Assembly (NCBI GenBank): GCA_963714415.1
Contig: CAVQOL010000001.1
Location: 248,001-312,000, forward strand
Source of the DNA: JAGXRK01 sp963714415
GTDB taxonomy: Bacteria > Bacteroidota > Ignavibacteria > Ignavibacteriales > Ignavibacteriaceae
DNA: 64,000 nucleotides
Reading direction: 5' to 3'
Shown here: positions 1-8,681 of the stretch, in pieces
Layout: each line of letters starts with the position of its first letter
How positions within the stretch are numbered: the first letter of the stretch is position 1
The notes under the pieces: generated by a model
Seen by the model: the letters and a program-made list of their open reading frames with translations, nothing else
The model's database searches: none
Told to the model about the DNA's origin: nothing
Translations under genes and position numbers: made by a program

Positions 1-509
1 GTAAAAGGTGCTCGAAGATCATGTGAAAGTATAGAAATAAAATTGTCTTTTGCGTGATTCATTTGGGTAAGTTCTTCAAGGTGCTTCAGCAAATACTCTT
101 CCTGATTTTTGCCGGAAGAAATATCCGTAACAATTCCTTTATAAACATTTAAATTGTCGTTCTTTTTTTCATAAACTACTTTTTCATTAACATACTTAAC
201 CTTTCCATCTTTTGCGGTAATTCTATAAACAATATCAATTTTATTTTTATCACATTTTTCAAGTTCAGAATACATTAGTTTCACATAATTAAGATCCTCA
301 TCGGCAACAAGTTCAAGTCCGCGTCCGTTCATCAGAATTATTTCATCAGGAGTAAAGCCGGTAATATCTTTTATCTTTTGAGAATAAAACACTTCTTCAT
401 GATCATCCCTAGACTTCCTTACTAACCAGTAAAATGATTCATCAAAACTGGATGTAATTTCACCAAGATAATTGCTTTGATCTTCTTGAATTATTAATGT
501 TCGTTTCAT
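1..509 (-). CDS. PAS-domain sensor histidine kinase (3' part outside window)
   Basis: The first 169 codons are in the window and the frame is open at the left edge. Residues about 25-130 read as a PAS domain, ending in the typical VTDI. A helical linker leads to an H-box, NFISILSHDLRAP, at about residues 156-168, in which His163 would be the phosphorylated residue. The ATP-binding domain should lie beyond the window. There is no signal peptide or membrane segment before the PAS domain, so this looks like a soluble sensor kinase. ATG at 509 is the first start; no clear Shine-Dalgarno precedes it. It is transcribed away from the TonB receptor gene, with about 150 bases between them. The ligand and partner regulator cannot be told from what is visible. 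Confidence 0.85.
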   Translation of the reverse strand, partial: MKRTLIIQEDQSNYLGEITSSFDESFYWLVRKSRDDHEEVFYSQKIKDITGFTPDEIILMNGRGLELVADEDLNYVKLMYSELEKCDKNKIDIVYRITAKDGKVKYVNEKVVYEKKNDNLNVYKGIVTDISSGKNQEEYLLKHLEELTQMNHAKDNFISILSHDLRAPF

Positions 510-659
510 CGTATTTTTATTAAAGTATTTACTAACGTGTTTTATTTCACAACTAAATATATAAAATTAGAATCTGTAAATAAATTTATGCATCAAAAAG
601 GCCAGATGAACTTTTATTGCCAATAAATTTGTTTATTAAGAAAATCAACAAAACGACAA

Positions 660-2954
660 ATGAAAACATTAAAATATATACTGCTTTCAGCATTATTGAT
701 AACAATTAACTATTCACAACCGCTTCCCGATAATGGTAAAGGCAGCATTTCTGGCTCGGTTGTAGATTTTGTTACCAAACGGCCGCTTATCGGTGCGAAC
801 ATAATTATTTTGGGAACAACAATCGGTGCCGCAACTGATATAAATGGAAATTTCAGAATTGATAATCTAAATCCAAATTCTTACCAGCTAAGAGCATCGA
901 TAATTGGATATGAATCTTTTACCAGCACCGATGTTGTTGTTTCACCCGGAAGATTAACTCAAGTGTTTTTTGAACTTACCTTTCAGGCAATTGAACTTGA
1001 AGGAATTGTTGTTGAAAGTGATTACTTCCGTAAAAATCCTTTTGAAGTAAACAGCACAAGGACTTTTGGTTATGAAGAAATTCGAAGAAGCCCGGGTGGT
1101 TTTGAAGATGTTGTTAGGGCTTTATCGGTTTTACCCGGAGTTGCACAAGCAGACGCGGGAAGAAATGATCTGATTGTCAGAGGAGGAGCACCTTCAGAAA
1201 ATCTTTATCTCGTAAATGGAATAGAGGTGCCAAACATAAATCACTTTGGGACACAGGGCGCAACCGGCGGTCCGCTTAGCTTCATTAATCTGGATTTTGT
1301 TAAAGAGACCTCTTTTTCAACAGGTGGATTTTCAAGTCTTTACGGCGATAAACTTTCCTCTGTTCTATCTATCGATTTAAGAAATGGAAGAAGCGATCGC
1401 CTCGGTGGTAAAGCAACTATTTCTGCATCGCAATTCGGATTGAATGCTGAAGGACCCTTGTTTAATGAAAATTCTTCTTTTGTTTTTTCAGCAAGGAGAA
1501 GTTATCTGGATTTTATTTTCAAAGCTGCCGATTTTGCATTTGTTCCTGAATATTATGACGTTTTAACAAAAGCAGATTTCAGAATTGACAATAATAATTC
1601 GCTTTCATTCTTATTCATCAGTGCTTTCGATAATGTAAAATTCTTTAATGATACGGAAGATCAGCGATTTGATAACTCAAGGATTCTTGGAAGTGATCAG
1701 ATACAATATGTGGCAGGATTTAGCTACAGGAGATTAGTTGAAAATGGATTTTTCAATATTTCTCTAAGCAGAAATTATACTGATTTTGATTCACGTCAAA
1801 GAGACTCGCTTCTTAATCCTCTATTTACTAACAAATCAAAAGAAGAAGAAAACAACTTACGAGCTGATATTGTCTATATGCTCACCAAAAATTCGGAAAT
1901 AAATTTTGGCAGCTCAGTAAAACTTATTGAATTTGATGCGGATATTTTGTTCCCCACGTTTATAACAAGTTTTGGAGACTCACTCCCGATCACTTCACTA
2001 AGTGAAAGTGAAAATTTTCTTAAGCTGGGATCGTATTTTAATTTCAATTTTAGTCCATTGGATAGATTAACAACAAATTTTGGTGTGCGAGCTGATTACT
2101 TTAATGCAATGAAAACAAAAACTTATTTTAGTCCGCGTTTTTCATTATCGTACAAATTGACTGACATTACAAGTCTTAATTTCAGCACCGGAATTTATTA
2201 TCAGTCGCCGTCATACATCTGGTTAATAGCTGATGAGAGAAATCGAAACTTAAAAAATGTAAAAGTCAATCAGTTCGTTTTCGGTTTTGATCACAGGTTA
2301 AACGAAGATGCTTTGTTTAAAGTTGAAGGTTTTTATAAATATTATACAAACTATCCGACCAGTTTAGTAAGACCATATCTTGTACTTGCAAATACAGGTG
2401 CTGGTTTTGCAGGTAGTGATGATAATTATTCTTCTTTCGGACTTGAGCCATTAGTAAGCGAAGGATTTGGAAATGCGCGAGGTGTTGAGTTATCAATTCA
2501 GAAAAAACTTTCCCAGACTCCTTATTACGGAATACTAAGTTTAACTTACAGCGAGACTGATTTTACAGCATTAGACGGAATTGAAAGACCTGGCAGCTAT
2601 GATCAGAACTGGATATTTAATATAAGCGGTGGCTATAAATTTAACGAACATTGGGAAGTAAGCACAAAATTCCGTTTTGCTTCAGGAAGACCCTATACTC
2701 CGTTCAATTCAGATGGAACTCAAAATATTGCTGAATATAACACGAGAAGAATGAAGCCTACACATAGTCTTGATATTCGTGTTGACAGAAGATGGTTTTT
2801 TACGGACTGGACATTAATAACTTATATTGATATTCAAAATATTTACAACAGAAATAACATGAGCGGCATAAGATGGGACTCACGTGAACAACGTGTTGAC
2901 GAATCCTCTTCTATTGGAATATTACCTTCTATTGGAATAAGCGCTGAATTTTAA
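660..2954 (+). CDS. TonB-dependent receptor with carboxypeptidase-regulatory-like N-terminal domain
   Basis: This is an outer-membrane receptor of 764 residues. A signal peptide (residues 1-19) is followed by a CarboxypepD_reg-like beta-sandwich at about 29-110, which starts GSISGSVVD and contains TDINGNFRI. A plug domain lies at about 130-240, with LPGVAQ, DLIVRGGAP and LYLVNGIE, the usual plug signatures. The remainder is beta-barrel and the protein ends in Phe, as outer-membrane barrels do. At 764 residues it is smaller than SusC-type glycan receptors, so a small ligand such as a metal chelate or peptide is possible. No SusD-like partner is adjacent and the substrate is unknown. It is flanked by an oppositely oriented kinase and a transporter, with no evident operon. 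Confidence 0.9.
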   Translation: MKTLKYILLSALLITINYSQPLPDNGKGSISGSVVDFVTKRPLIGANIIILGTTIGAATDINGNFRIDNLNPNSYQLRASIIGYESFTSTDVVVSPGRLTQVFFELTFQAIELEGIVVESDYFRKNPFEVNSTRTFGYEEIRRSPGGFEDVVRALSVLPGVAQADAGRNDLIVRGGAPSENLYLVNGIEVPNINHFGTQGATGGPLSFINLDFVKETSFSTGGFSSLYGDKLSSVLSIDLRNGRSDRLGGKATISASQFGLNAEGPLFNENSSFVFSARRSYLDFIFKAADFAFVPEYYDVLTKADFRIDNNNSLSFLFISAFDNVKFFNDTEDQRFDNSRILGSDQIQYVAGFSYRRLVENGFFNISLSRNYTDFDSRQRDSLLNPLFTNKSKEEENNLRADIVYMLTKNSEINFGSSVKLIEFDADILFPTFITSFGDSLPITSLSESENFLKLGSYFNFNFSPLDRLTTNFGVRADYFNAMKTKTYFSPRFSLSYKLTDITSLNFSTGIYYQSPSYIWLIADERNRNLKNVKVNQFVFGFDHRLNEDALFKVEGFYKYYTNYPTSLVRPYLVLANTGAGFAGSDDNYSSFGLEPLVSEGFGNARGVELSIQKKLSQTPYYGILSLTYSETDFTALDGIERPGSYDQNWIFNISGGYKFNEHWEVSTKFRFASGRPYTPFNSDGTQNIAEYNTRRMKPTHSLDIRVDRRWFFTDWTLITYIDIQNIYNRNNMSGIRWDSREQRVDESSSIGILPSIGISAEF

Positions 2955-3038
2955 TTTGTATTAATTTATTTCTTATGAATCAGACACTTAGAAATAGCTA
3001 TGTGCTTCACATATTTTAAATCTAAATGATTTGTATAT

Positions 3039-5228
3039 TTGAGTAGAAAATTACTCAATATCACTATTTCGTCGTTGCCTGTAAATATCAGAAAAATATT
3101 AAAGCGGAAAGAAACCAAGTCCCAATCGCTAATGTTTGGTACTTTCGGTGGAGTATTCACACCGGATGTTCTTACCATTCTCGGCGTAATTATGTACCTT
3201 CGACTCGGCTGGGTTGTTGGTAACGCTGGTTTGCTCGGGGCACTTGCAATTATACTTCTTGCAAAATCTATTACCATCTGCACCGGACTTTCAATGTCTT
3301 CGATTACAACAAATATTAGAATTGGTGCAGGAGGAGCTTACTCAATTATCTCAAAATCTCTTGGTTTGGAAGCGGGTGGAAGTGTTGGAATACCGTTTTA
3401 CATTGCTCAAACTCTCTCTGCATCTTTATATATTGTTGGATTTACAGAAGGCTGGCTATTAGTTTTTCCTAATCATCCTGCAATAGTAGTTGGAGTTTGT
3501 GCCTGGGGAGTATTGATTGTAATCTCAGCAATCAGCACACACTTTGCAATCAAGTTTCAATATTTAATCCTGGCAATAATAACAGTATCGATAGTGTCAT
3601 TCTTCGCTACAACTTCTCCGCAAGTAGAGTCTGTTGTTCTTTTGGGAAATTTTGAAGATGCTTCGTTTTGGGAGGTGTTTGCTATTTTCTTTCCTGCCGT
3701 TACTGGAATTATGGCTGGTGCAAATCTATCCGGAGATCTGAAAAATCCAAGAAAATCAATTCCATTAGGAACTCTTAGTGCTATTGGTGTTACTTTGTTT
3801 GTTTATGTATCTATTGCCATTTTTGCAGCAAACATAATCCCAATGGATATTTTAAGATCCGATCAGATGGCCATGGTGGAATATTCCAGAGTTGGGGTTC
3901 TGGTTATTCTTGGAATACTTGCTGCTACTTTTTCATCGGCTTTGGGAAGCATAATTGGTGCTCCCAGAATTCTTCAAGCTCTTGCTGAACAGAAAACCGT
4001 TCCTTTCTATAAAATCTTTGTTGCCAAGACAAAAAAGAATGAACCACGGAATGCATTTTTATTTACCGGTTCTATTATTCTCGTTGCTCTTATCTTCGGA
4101 AGTTTAGATGCCCTGGCAACATTAATAACATTGTTCTTTCTAATAACTTACGGAATGCTCAACCTGGTTGTTTTCTTACAGCAAAGTATGAAGATAATCA
4201 GCTTCAGACCAACATTTAAGATTCCCCAGTTTGTTTCTTTTTTTGGTGCCGCCGGATGCATTTTCATTATGTTCCTGATAAATCCAATTTTCAGCGTTGT
4301 GGCAATAATAATTATTGTATTGCTTTATATCTGGCTAACAAAAAAAGGATTGTCTGCTGATTGGGGAGATATCAGGGGCGGAATGTTTCTCGTCCTGGCT
4401 GAAAAAGCATCAAGAGTGGCGGCAAAATTTCCGCGTCATCAGATTGCCTGGAAACCAGATTTATTAATTCCAATAGAAGATCCTAAAATTTGGGGTGGCC
4501 CTTTGCTATTTATCAGAAATATCTGCTATCCCTCGGGAAGCATTTTTGCGTTCTCGGTTAAAAGTGAGATAAACGGCGAAACAAAGGCAGCACTTGATGA
4601 ATTAATGGAACCGCTAAAGAAGGAAAAAATATTAGTTAACTCTACTATAATAGAGGATGATAAATTTCTTCACGGTGCAAAGCATGTAATTCAGACATTG
4701 CAAGGTGGTGCCTTCAGACCGAATACTCTTTTCTTAACTCTTGGAAATGATGATTCAAAAAATAATGTGATTAGTAACCTGACAGACTATTCTTATAGTC
4801 ACGATTTGGGAGTGATGGTTTTAAAGCAGCACAACCGCATTGCGTTTGGGATGCAAAAGGACATTAATATCTGGCTTAGAGATAAAAGTCCTAACTGGCA
4901 TCTTGCTATGCTTGTTACGCTCCAAATACAGTTAAATTGGAATGGAAAAATCAATCTTGTTACTGTCGCAAAGAATAAAGAAGAGAAGAAGAGTCTACAG
5001 AATTTTTTAGAAAGACTAAGTGATCAATCAAGATTACCATCTTTAACAGAATTTCATATTATCACAGGAAATTTCAAGGAGGCTTTGGAAAACTGTCCGA
5101 GAGCAGATATAAATATTTTTGGCATCGGTAAAGATCTACCGTTCGATTTTATGCGAGAAGCTTCTGAACTTACAAAATCATCATGTCTCTATGTGAAAGA
5201 TTCGGGTCACGAAAGCGCATTGGCTTAA
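3039..5228 (+). CDS. Cation-chloride cotransporter family permease (SLC12-like, APC superfamily)
   Basis: A membrane transporter of about 729 residues. The N-terminal part has the cation-chloride cotransporter signature GTFGGVFTPDVLTILG followed by MYLRLGWVVG, then roughly 12 hydrophobic helices up to about residue 440. The last 280 residues are soluble and resemble the C-terminal regulatory domain of SLC12 proteins. Known members couple Na+ and/or K+ to Cl- movement; bacterial homologues are mostly uncharacterised and some move amino acids instead. The reading frame begins with TTG at 3039; an in-frame ATG at 3132 lies just before the signature and is an alternative start. The stop at 5228 faces the convergent flavoprotein gene 46 bases away, and no hairpin terminator is evident between them. 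Confidence 0.8.
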   Translation: MSRKLLNITISSLPVNIRKILKRKETKSQSLMFGTFGGVFTPDVLTILGVIMYLRLGWVVGNAGLLGALAIILLAKSITICTGLSMSSITTNIRIGAGGAYSIISKSLGLEAGGSVGIPFYIAQTLSASLYIVGFTEGWLLVFPNHPAIVVGVCAWGVLIVISAISTHFAIKFQYLILAIITVSIVSFFATTSPQVESVVLLGNFEDASFWEVFAIFFPAVTGIMAGANLSGDLKNPRKSIPLGTLSAIGVTLFVYVSIAIFAANIIPMDILRSDQMAMVEYSRVGVLVILGILAATFSSALGSIIGAPRILQALAEQKTVPFYKIFVAKTKKNEPRNAFLFTGSIILVALIFGSLDALATLITLFFLITYGMLNLVVFLQQSMKIISFRPTFKIPQFVSFFGAAGCIFIMFLINPIFSVVAIIIIVLLYIWLTKKGLSADWGDIRGGMFLVLAEKASRVAAKFPRHQIAWKPDLLIPIEDPKIWGGPLLFIRNICYPSGSIFAFSVKSEINGETKAALDELMEPLKKEKILVNSTIIEDDKFLHGAKHVIQTLQGGAFRPNTLFLTLGNDDSKNNVISNLTDYSYSHDLGVMVLKQHNRIAFGMQKDINIWLRDKSPNWHLAMLVTLQIQLNWNGKINLVTVAKNKEEKKSLQNFLERLSDQSRLPSLTEFHIITGNFKEALENCPRADINIFGIGKDLPFDFMREASELTKSSCLYVKDSGHESALA

Positions 5229-5274
5229 TTTTTAATCCGGTAATTTTATCTCCTCCCACGGCATTATTATATAA

Positions 5275-6441
5275 TTAAACCACAAACACTTTTGCAATAT
5301 CGATAAGCAAAGACGGGTTATTCACTAAAGCTGTTGTAAATACTTTGCCAAGAGTTCTCTTCTCAATTGGAATTTTAAGAACTGAATGCGCAATGCTATT
5401 AAACTTATCATCAGAGAAATTGTAGATGCCCTCTTTAATTCTGTTAAAAGTTTCATGACGTTTGCCGAGTCGATCATGCCAGGCTTTATCGTAGGTTAAG
5501 ATATGATCAGGCTTATTTAGTTTGACAGCTTCTCCCGCAATTGTGCCCGCAATTTTTCCACCAATCATTCCACTTGCAATTCCTCCGCCGCTTAACGGAT
5601 TTACTTGCCGCGCTGCATCACCGACAAGCATAATTCCCGGAGCTGAAATTTTACCAAGAGTGATTGAACAAGGAACACCACCAGCAATTTTTGTTAACAC
5701 TGGTGCATCAGGATAATGCTTTTTCATAAAATCATCAAGAAAAGATTGGGCGGATTTTTTCTTTCCTATAATTCCACTAACTCCTAATCCAATATTTGCT
5801 TTGTTATTTCCTTTTGGAAAGATCCAGAAATAACCGTTTGGTGCAACATCTTTTCCGAAGTAGAAGTAGAGAGTTTCCTGATCAATAGGAATGTTTGCAG
5901 CTGTAATCTGAACTGCGCTTTCCATATCACGAATATCGATGTGAGTTTGTAGTCCAGCCCAACGACCCACACGCGATTCAACACCATCAGCAGCAATTAC
6001 AACTTTAGCTTTAACTTCTTTCTGTTCACCCTGATATTCATATTTAACTCCGCTTACTTTACCATCATCAAGCAATAATCCATTCACATATGCGCGGGTA
6101 ATAATTTGAGCGCCTGCATCTGCAGCAGTTCTAGCTAATTCATAATCAAATATTTTTCGTTCAAGAACATATCCAGCTTCACCAAAATCAATTATAACTT
6201 CGCTTCCATCAGGCGCGTTTAATGAAAATTTACTGATCTTTGCCGCAATCCATTTTTCATCAGAAGAAATAAATTCTTCAACTCCTGCTTTACTTATTGC
6301 TTCACCGCAACGCACAGGATAACCAACGTCCCTGTCTTTCTCAAGTATCAGAACGGATACACCTTGCTCGGCAGCAAACCTCGCAGCCATTGAACCGGCG
6401 GGACCAGCACCAACTACTATTATGTCATAATTAGTTTTCAT
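5275..6441 (-). CDS. Geranylgeranyl reductase family FAD-dependent oxidoreductase
   Basis: A 388-residue flavoprotein. It opens with the Rossmann dinucleotide motif VVGAGPAGSMAA, then the conserved YPVRCGEAIS region with the family Cys, and has a second FAD contact, GDAARQVNPLSGGGI, at about 275-290. This pattern is that of the geranylgeranyl reductase (ChlP/GGR) family, which saturates isoprenoid double bonds in chlorophyll side chains, archaeal lipids or menaquinone tails. A two-cluster ferredoxin gene lies 77 bases upstream on the same strand and is a plausible electron donor, as known for several GGRs. In this organism the likely substrate is a quinone or polyprenyl lipid, which is inference. 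Length and motifs look intact. Confidence 0.85.
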   Translation of the reverse strand: MKTNYDIIVVGAGPAGSMAARFAAEQGVSVLILEKDRDVGYPVRCGEAISKAGVEEFISSDEKWIAAKISKFSLNAPDGSEVIIDFGEAGYVLERKIFDYELARTAADAGAQIITRAYVNGLLLDDGKVSGVKYEYQGEQKEVKAKVVIAADGVESRVGRWAGLQTHIDIRDMESAVQITAANIPIDQETLYFYFGKDVAPNGYFWIFPKGNNKANIGLGVSGIIGKKKSAQSFLDDFMKKHYPDAPVLTKIAGGVPCSITLGKISAPGIMLVGDAARQVNPLSGGGIASGMIGGKIAGTIAGEAVKLNKPDHILTYDKAWHDRLGKRHETFNRIKEGIYNFSDDKFNSIAHSVLKIPIEKRTLGKVFTTALVNNPSLLIDIAKVFVV

Positions 6442-6447
6442 TGTATT

Positions 6448-6540
6448 AAATCCGTGTTAATCCTAAATCCGTGTCATCCGTGTTCCATTGCGATTTAATA
6501 GAACACGGATAACGCAGATTACGCAGATTTACACTGATCA
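6448..6540. repeat. Dispersed repeat with ATCCGTGTTC palindrome, entering the ferredoxin 3' end
   Basis: The intergenic piece contains ATCCGTGT three times, then an exact 10-base inverted repeat (6476-6485 with 6501-6510, 15-base loop), followed by GCAGATTACGCAGATTTACA. Sequences of this kind (ATCCGTGTT, CGCAGATTACGCAGAT) recur in many Bacteroidota-group genomes as dispersed non-coding repeats. The right part overlaps the last codons and stop of the ferredoxin gene. Confidence 0.6.
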
Positions 6541-6758
6541 AGCAAAACTCCTTCATTATTAAACTTAATAACTTCTATCGGGCAAGACCACACACACTTA
6601 GCACAGTTTGTACATCGCACATCAATTATTAATATTTCCGCTTCTTTTAATTCAATTGCATCTTCTGGACAAACACCAACACAGCAACCACAGAAGTCAC
6701 ATTTATCTGGTAAGATTTCAATTAATAACTTTCCGTTTTTTGTCTGTCTGTAATTCAT
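6519..6758 (-). CDS. Small 2[4Fe-4S] ferredoxin
   Basis: A 79-residue soluble ferredoxin with two CxxCxxCxxxCP motifs: CDFCGCCVGVCP at about residues 20-31 and CTNCAKCVWSCP at about 49-60. Each would bind a low-potential 4Fe-4S cluster. It is the upstream partner of the geranylgeranyl-reductase-like flavoprotein and probably feeds it electrons. The final residues (CKSA) and the stop codon are encoded by the dispersed repeat at 6448-6540, so the original C-terminus was probably replaced by repeat insertion; both cluster motifs lie well upstream and are intact. Confidence 0.9.
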   Translation of the reverse strand: MNYRQTKNGKLLIEILPDKCDFCGCCVGVCPEDAIELKEAEILIIDVRCTNCAKCVWSCPIEVIKFNNEGVLLDQCKSA

Positions 6759-6831
6759 TTTAAAATAAATTTATAAAAGGAAAATTTTTCAGTCGAAATT
6801 AAATAAAGAATGGAATAAAGGAAAATCTGAT

Positions 6832-7356
6832 TTATGTGCACTCGATTTGTATTTCCTCAATCAGAAGATTTTCTTTTATTTCAAAAGGAAAAGAATTGTC
6901 CGGCATAAAAAATTCTTTGCCAGAAGGAAGAACTTTTAGTTTTATGTTTTTTAATTCTTTATCATCAGTAGAAAAAGCAAAGATGCGCGTATTATCCTGA
7001 GTTTTTATTACGCGAACAAGAAAATGATTCTGTTCATCAATAAATGTTTGTGTTGTTATTTTGGGTTTTTCAGGTACAGAAGCAGCAGCTAATACAAGGA
7101 ATTCATTTGTTTTACGTGAGTTGGGCTCTTCAACCACCTTCAAGCGAAAAAACTTTTGGACTTTGTAAAGATTGATTTTTTCTGATAACTTTTTTCGAAC
7201 AGTCTCAGTTATTGGCTCATTAATATTCACTTTCAGCTCGGAGTAATAATGAATCAAATCATCAAAATCTGATGACTTTAATATTCTATCTCGCTTTTCT
7301 TCAGAAAGATTTTGTGGGAAAAACACGAAATCAAATATGTCTTTTTCTGTAATCAT
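6832..7356 (-). CDS. Hypothetical protein, 174 residues
   Basis: Not recognised. It has no signal peptide or membrane segment. The first 75 residues are charged and probably helical (LSEEKRDRIL, ITETVRKKLSEKI). The rest looks beta-rich and ends in a short Ig-like or carrier-like stretch (LKVLPSGKEFFMPD). The helical N-terminus is loosely like anti-sigma or zinc-finger-less regulatory domains but no cysteine pair is present. It lies 72 bases downstream of another unrecognised gene on the same strand and may be cotranscribed with it. Codon use looks like its neighbours, and start and stop are clean. Confidence 0.6.
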   Translation of the reverse strand: MITEKDIFDFVFFPQNLSEEKRDRILKSSDFDDLIHYYSELKVNINEPITETVRKKLSEKINLYKVQKFFRLKVVEEPNSRKTNEFLVLAAASVPEKPKITTQTFIDEQNHFLVRVIKTQDNTRIFAFSTDDKELKNIKLKVLPSGKEFFMPDNSFPFEIKENLLIEEIQIECT

Positions 7357-7428
7357 AGGTTTAAAAATAAACTTTCTAACAAATTCAAATATTTAATAGA
7401 AAAAAAAACGGTTTATTCGGAAACGTAA

Positions 7429-8409
7429 TTATTTTTTGCTCTTCATCTGTTCCCAAATGGTCGTTTTCATAACTTTTACTAAATATTCAATAATATTATG
7501 ATAATTATTTAAATAAAATTCCTTTTTAAGATCTTTCATATGGACAGTAAAATATTCATACATTCCAGGATTTATGCCTCCATCCAATAAATCTTTAGAC
7601 ATATTCTTCAGAACTTTTTCAAAATATTCTACTTCAGAATTACTGAGTTTTCTTTTGTGTAAATATGATGAATGAAGTTTTTCAATAGCAGCGTTTAATC
7701 CATTTTCAACAAACTGTATTAAGTCATATTGTGTTGATAAATCTTCGGTTGAATTAGGCACAATGTGGTCTGCAAAATTGATTTGCTTTAGTCTGGTAAC
7801 CAGTTCATTTAATGGAATTGCCGGGAAATATGCGGTTTCATTTTTCAAATAGTCAAACAGGTTCCCTAATAATTTTTTCTTTTCAGAAAAATAAGAGATT
7901 GAAATGTTTTCAAATTCTTCTTTCTTAATAGTATTTCCATCTATTTCATCTGAACACTTATCAACAATAAATGATTTTCCCGAATAACATATCTTTTTGA
8001 AATCTCCTGTTTTTATCAAATAATTAACTGAATCCAAAATTTTTGAAAAAAACGGGTCGGACTCACGTAACAATCTAAAAATATGCTGCTCAACTCTCCC
8101 TGATGTAACTTTTGTAAGGAAAAATAGTGCTGCATCTTCCGTTTCAATTTTCGGGTTCCAGTTATTAAATGTATTTACTAAGGAAATGTTTTGACTTTTC
8201 TGATCTTTCACAAAAAGAGGTGTAATTGCATCAATTGCTATACTATCAACCGAATAAATATCTTTTTGAATTAATTTATAAACCTTTTTATGATGATAAT
8301 TAATATTTGCAACAGCTAACTGGTATGTTTTTTCAATCAGCTGATTTAGAAGTTTCTGACTTACTGCTCCATCAGAAGCAAGTATTTTTAGAGTGTTTAA
8401 TAATTCCAT
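7429..8409 (-). CDS. Hypothetical helical protein, 326 residues
   Basis: Not recognised. Predicted soluble and almost entirely alpha-helical, Lys/Asn-rich, with no signal peptide. The stretch around residues 105-130 (SGRVEQHIFRLLRESDP, then FFSKILDSVNYL) superficially recalls sigma-factor-like regulatory proteins. However, no sigma region 2 or 4 signature can be aligned, so I do not name it. It is the first gene of a possible two-gene unit with the 174-residue protein downstream, an arrangement that would fit a regulator plus partner, which is only inference. The start ATG at 8409 is followed immediately by an uninterrupted frame, and upstream lies a 270-base non-coding gap. Confidence 0.6.
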   Translation of the reverse strand: MELLNTLKILASDGAVSQKLLNQLIEKTYQLAVANINYHHKKVYKLIQKDIYSVDSIAIDAITPLFVKDQKSQNISLVNTFNNWNPKIETEDAALFFLTKVTSGRVEQHIFRLLRESDPFFSKILDSVNYLIKTGDFKKICYSGKSFIVDKCSDEIDGNTIKKEEFENISISYFSEKKKLLGNLFDYLKNETAYFPAIPLNELVTRLKQINFADHIVPNSTEDLSTQYDLIQFVENGLNAAIEKLHSSYLHKRKLSNSEVEYFEKVLKNMSKDLLDGGINPGMYEYFTVHMKDLKKEFYLNNYHNIIEYLVKVMKTTIWEQMKSKK

Positions 8410-8542
8410 GTTTGAGATTTAATTATCAAACATAGGAAAAATTTTTATTTTTTTACGCCTGATTTTCCGATAGTAAGATTTTTTGTGCTATCAGGTTTAT
8501 AAATTTAGGAAATTCATTAAAAAATATATAGTTCTGGGGGAT

Positions 8543-8562
8543 TAAGCCGCGAGAGCGGCTTA
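8543..8562 (+). terminator. GC-rich hairpin with GAGA tetraloop in non-coding gap
   Basis: Exact 8-base stem TAAGCCGC/GCGGCTTA with loop GAGA, followed on the plus strand by TTTATTGTTTG. It resembles an intrinsic terminator read on the plus strand, yet no plus-strand gene lies directly upstream. It sits between the dnaG stop (8682) and the start of the 326-residue gene, so it may instead separate the two minus-strand units. I see nothing else recognisable in 8410-8681. Confidence 0.45.
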
Positions 8563-8681
8563 TTTATTGTTTGATTTTACAAATTTTTTGCAGTCTCAAG
8601 ATATAATTTGGTTCATTAGATTAGTTGAATACTAAATTGTAGGTGTCTGCCCATCTAGTTTATCGAGATCAAAGCTAAAAA

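Noticed and set aside
2966..3283. 105-codon frame on the minus strand overlapping the start of the transporter gene
   Set aside because: It runs antisense to the transporter start, has no domain and no ribosome site; a shadow frame.
8410..8681. tRNA in the gap near the GC-rich hairpin
   Set aside because: No cloverleaf, no TTCGA T-loop and no CCA-adjacent acceptor; only one short hairpin.
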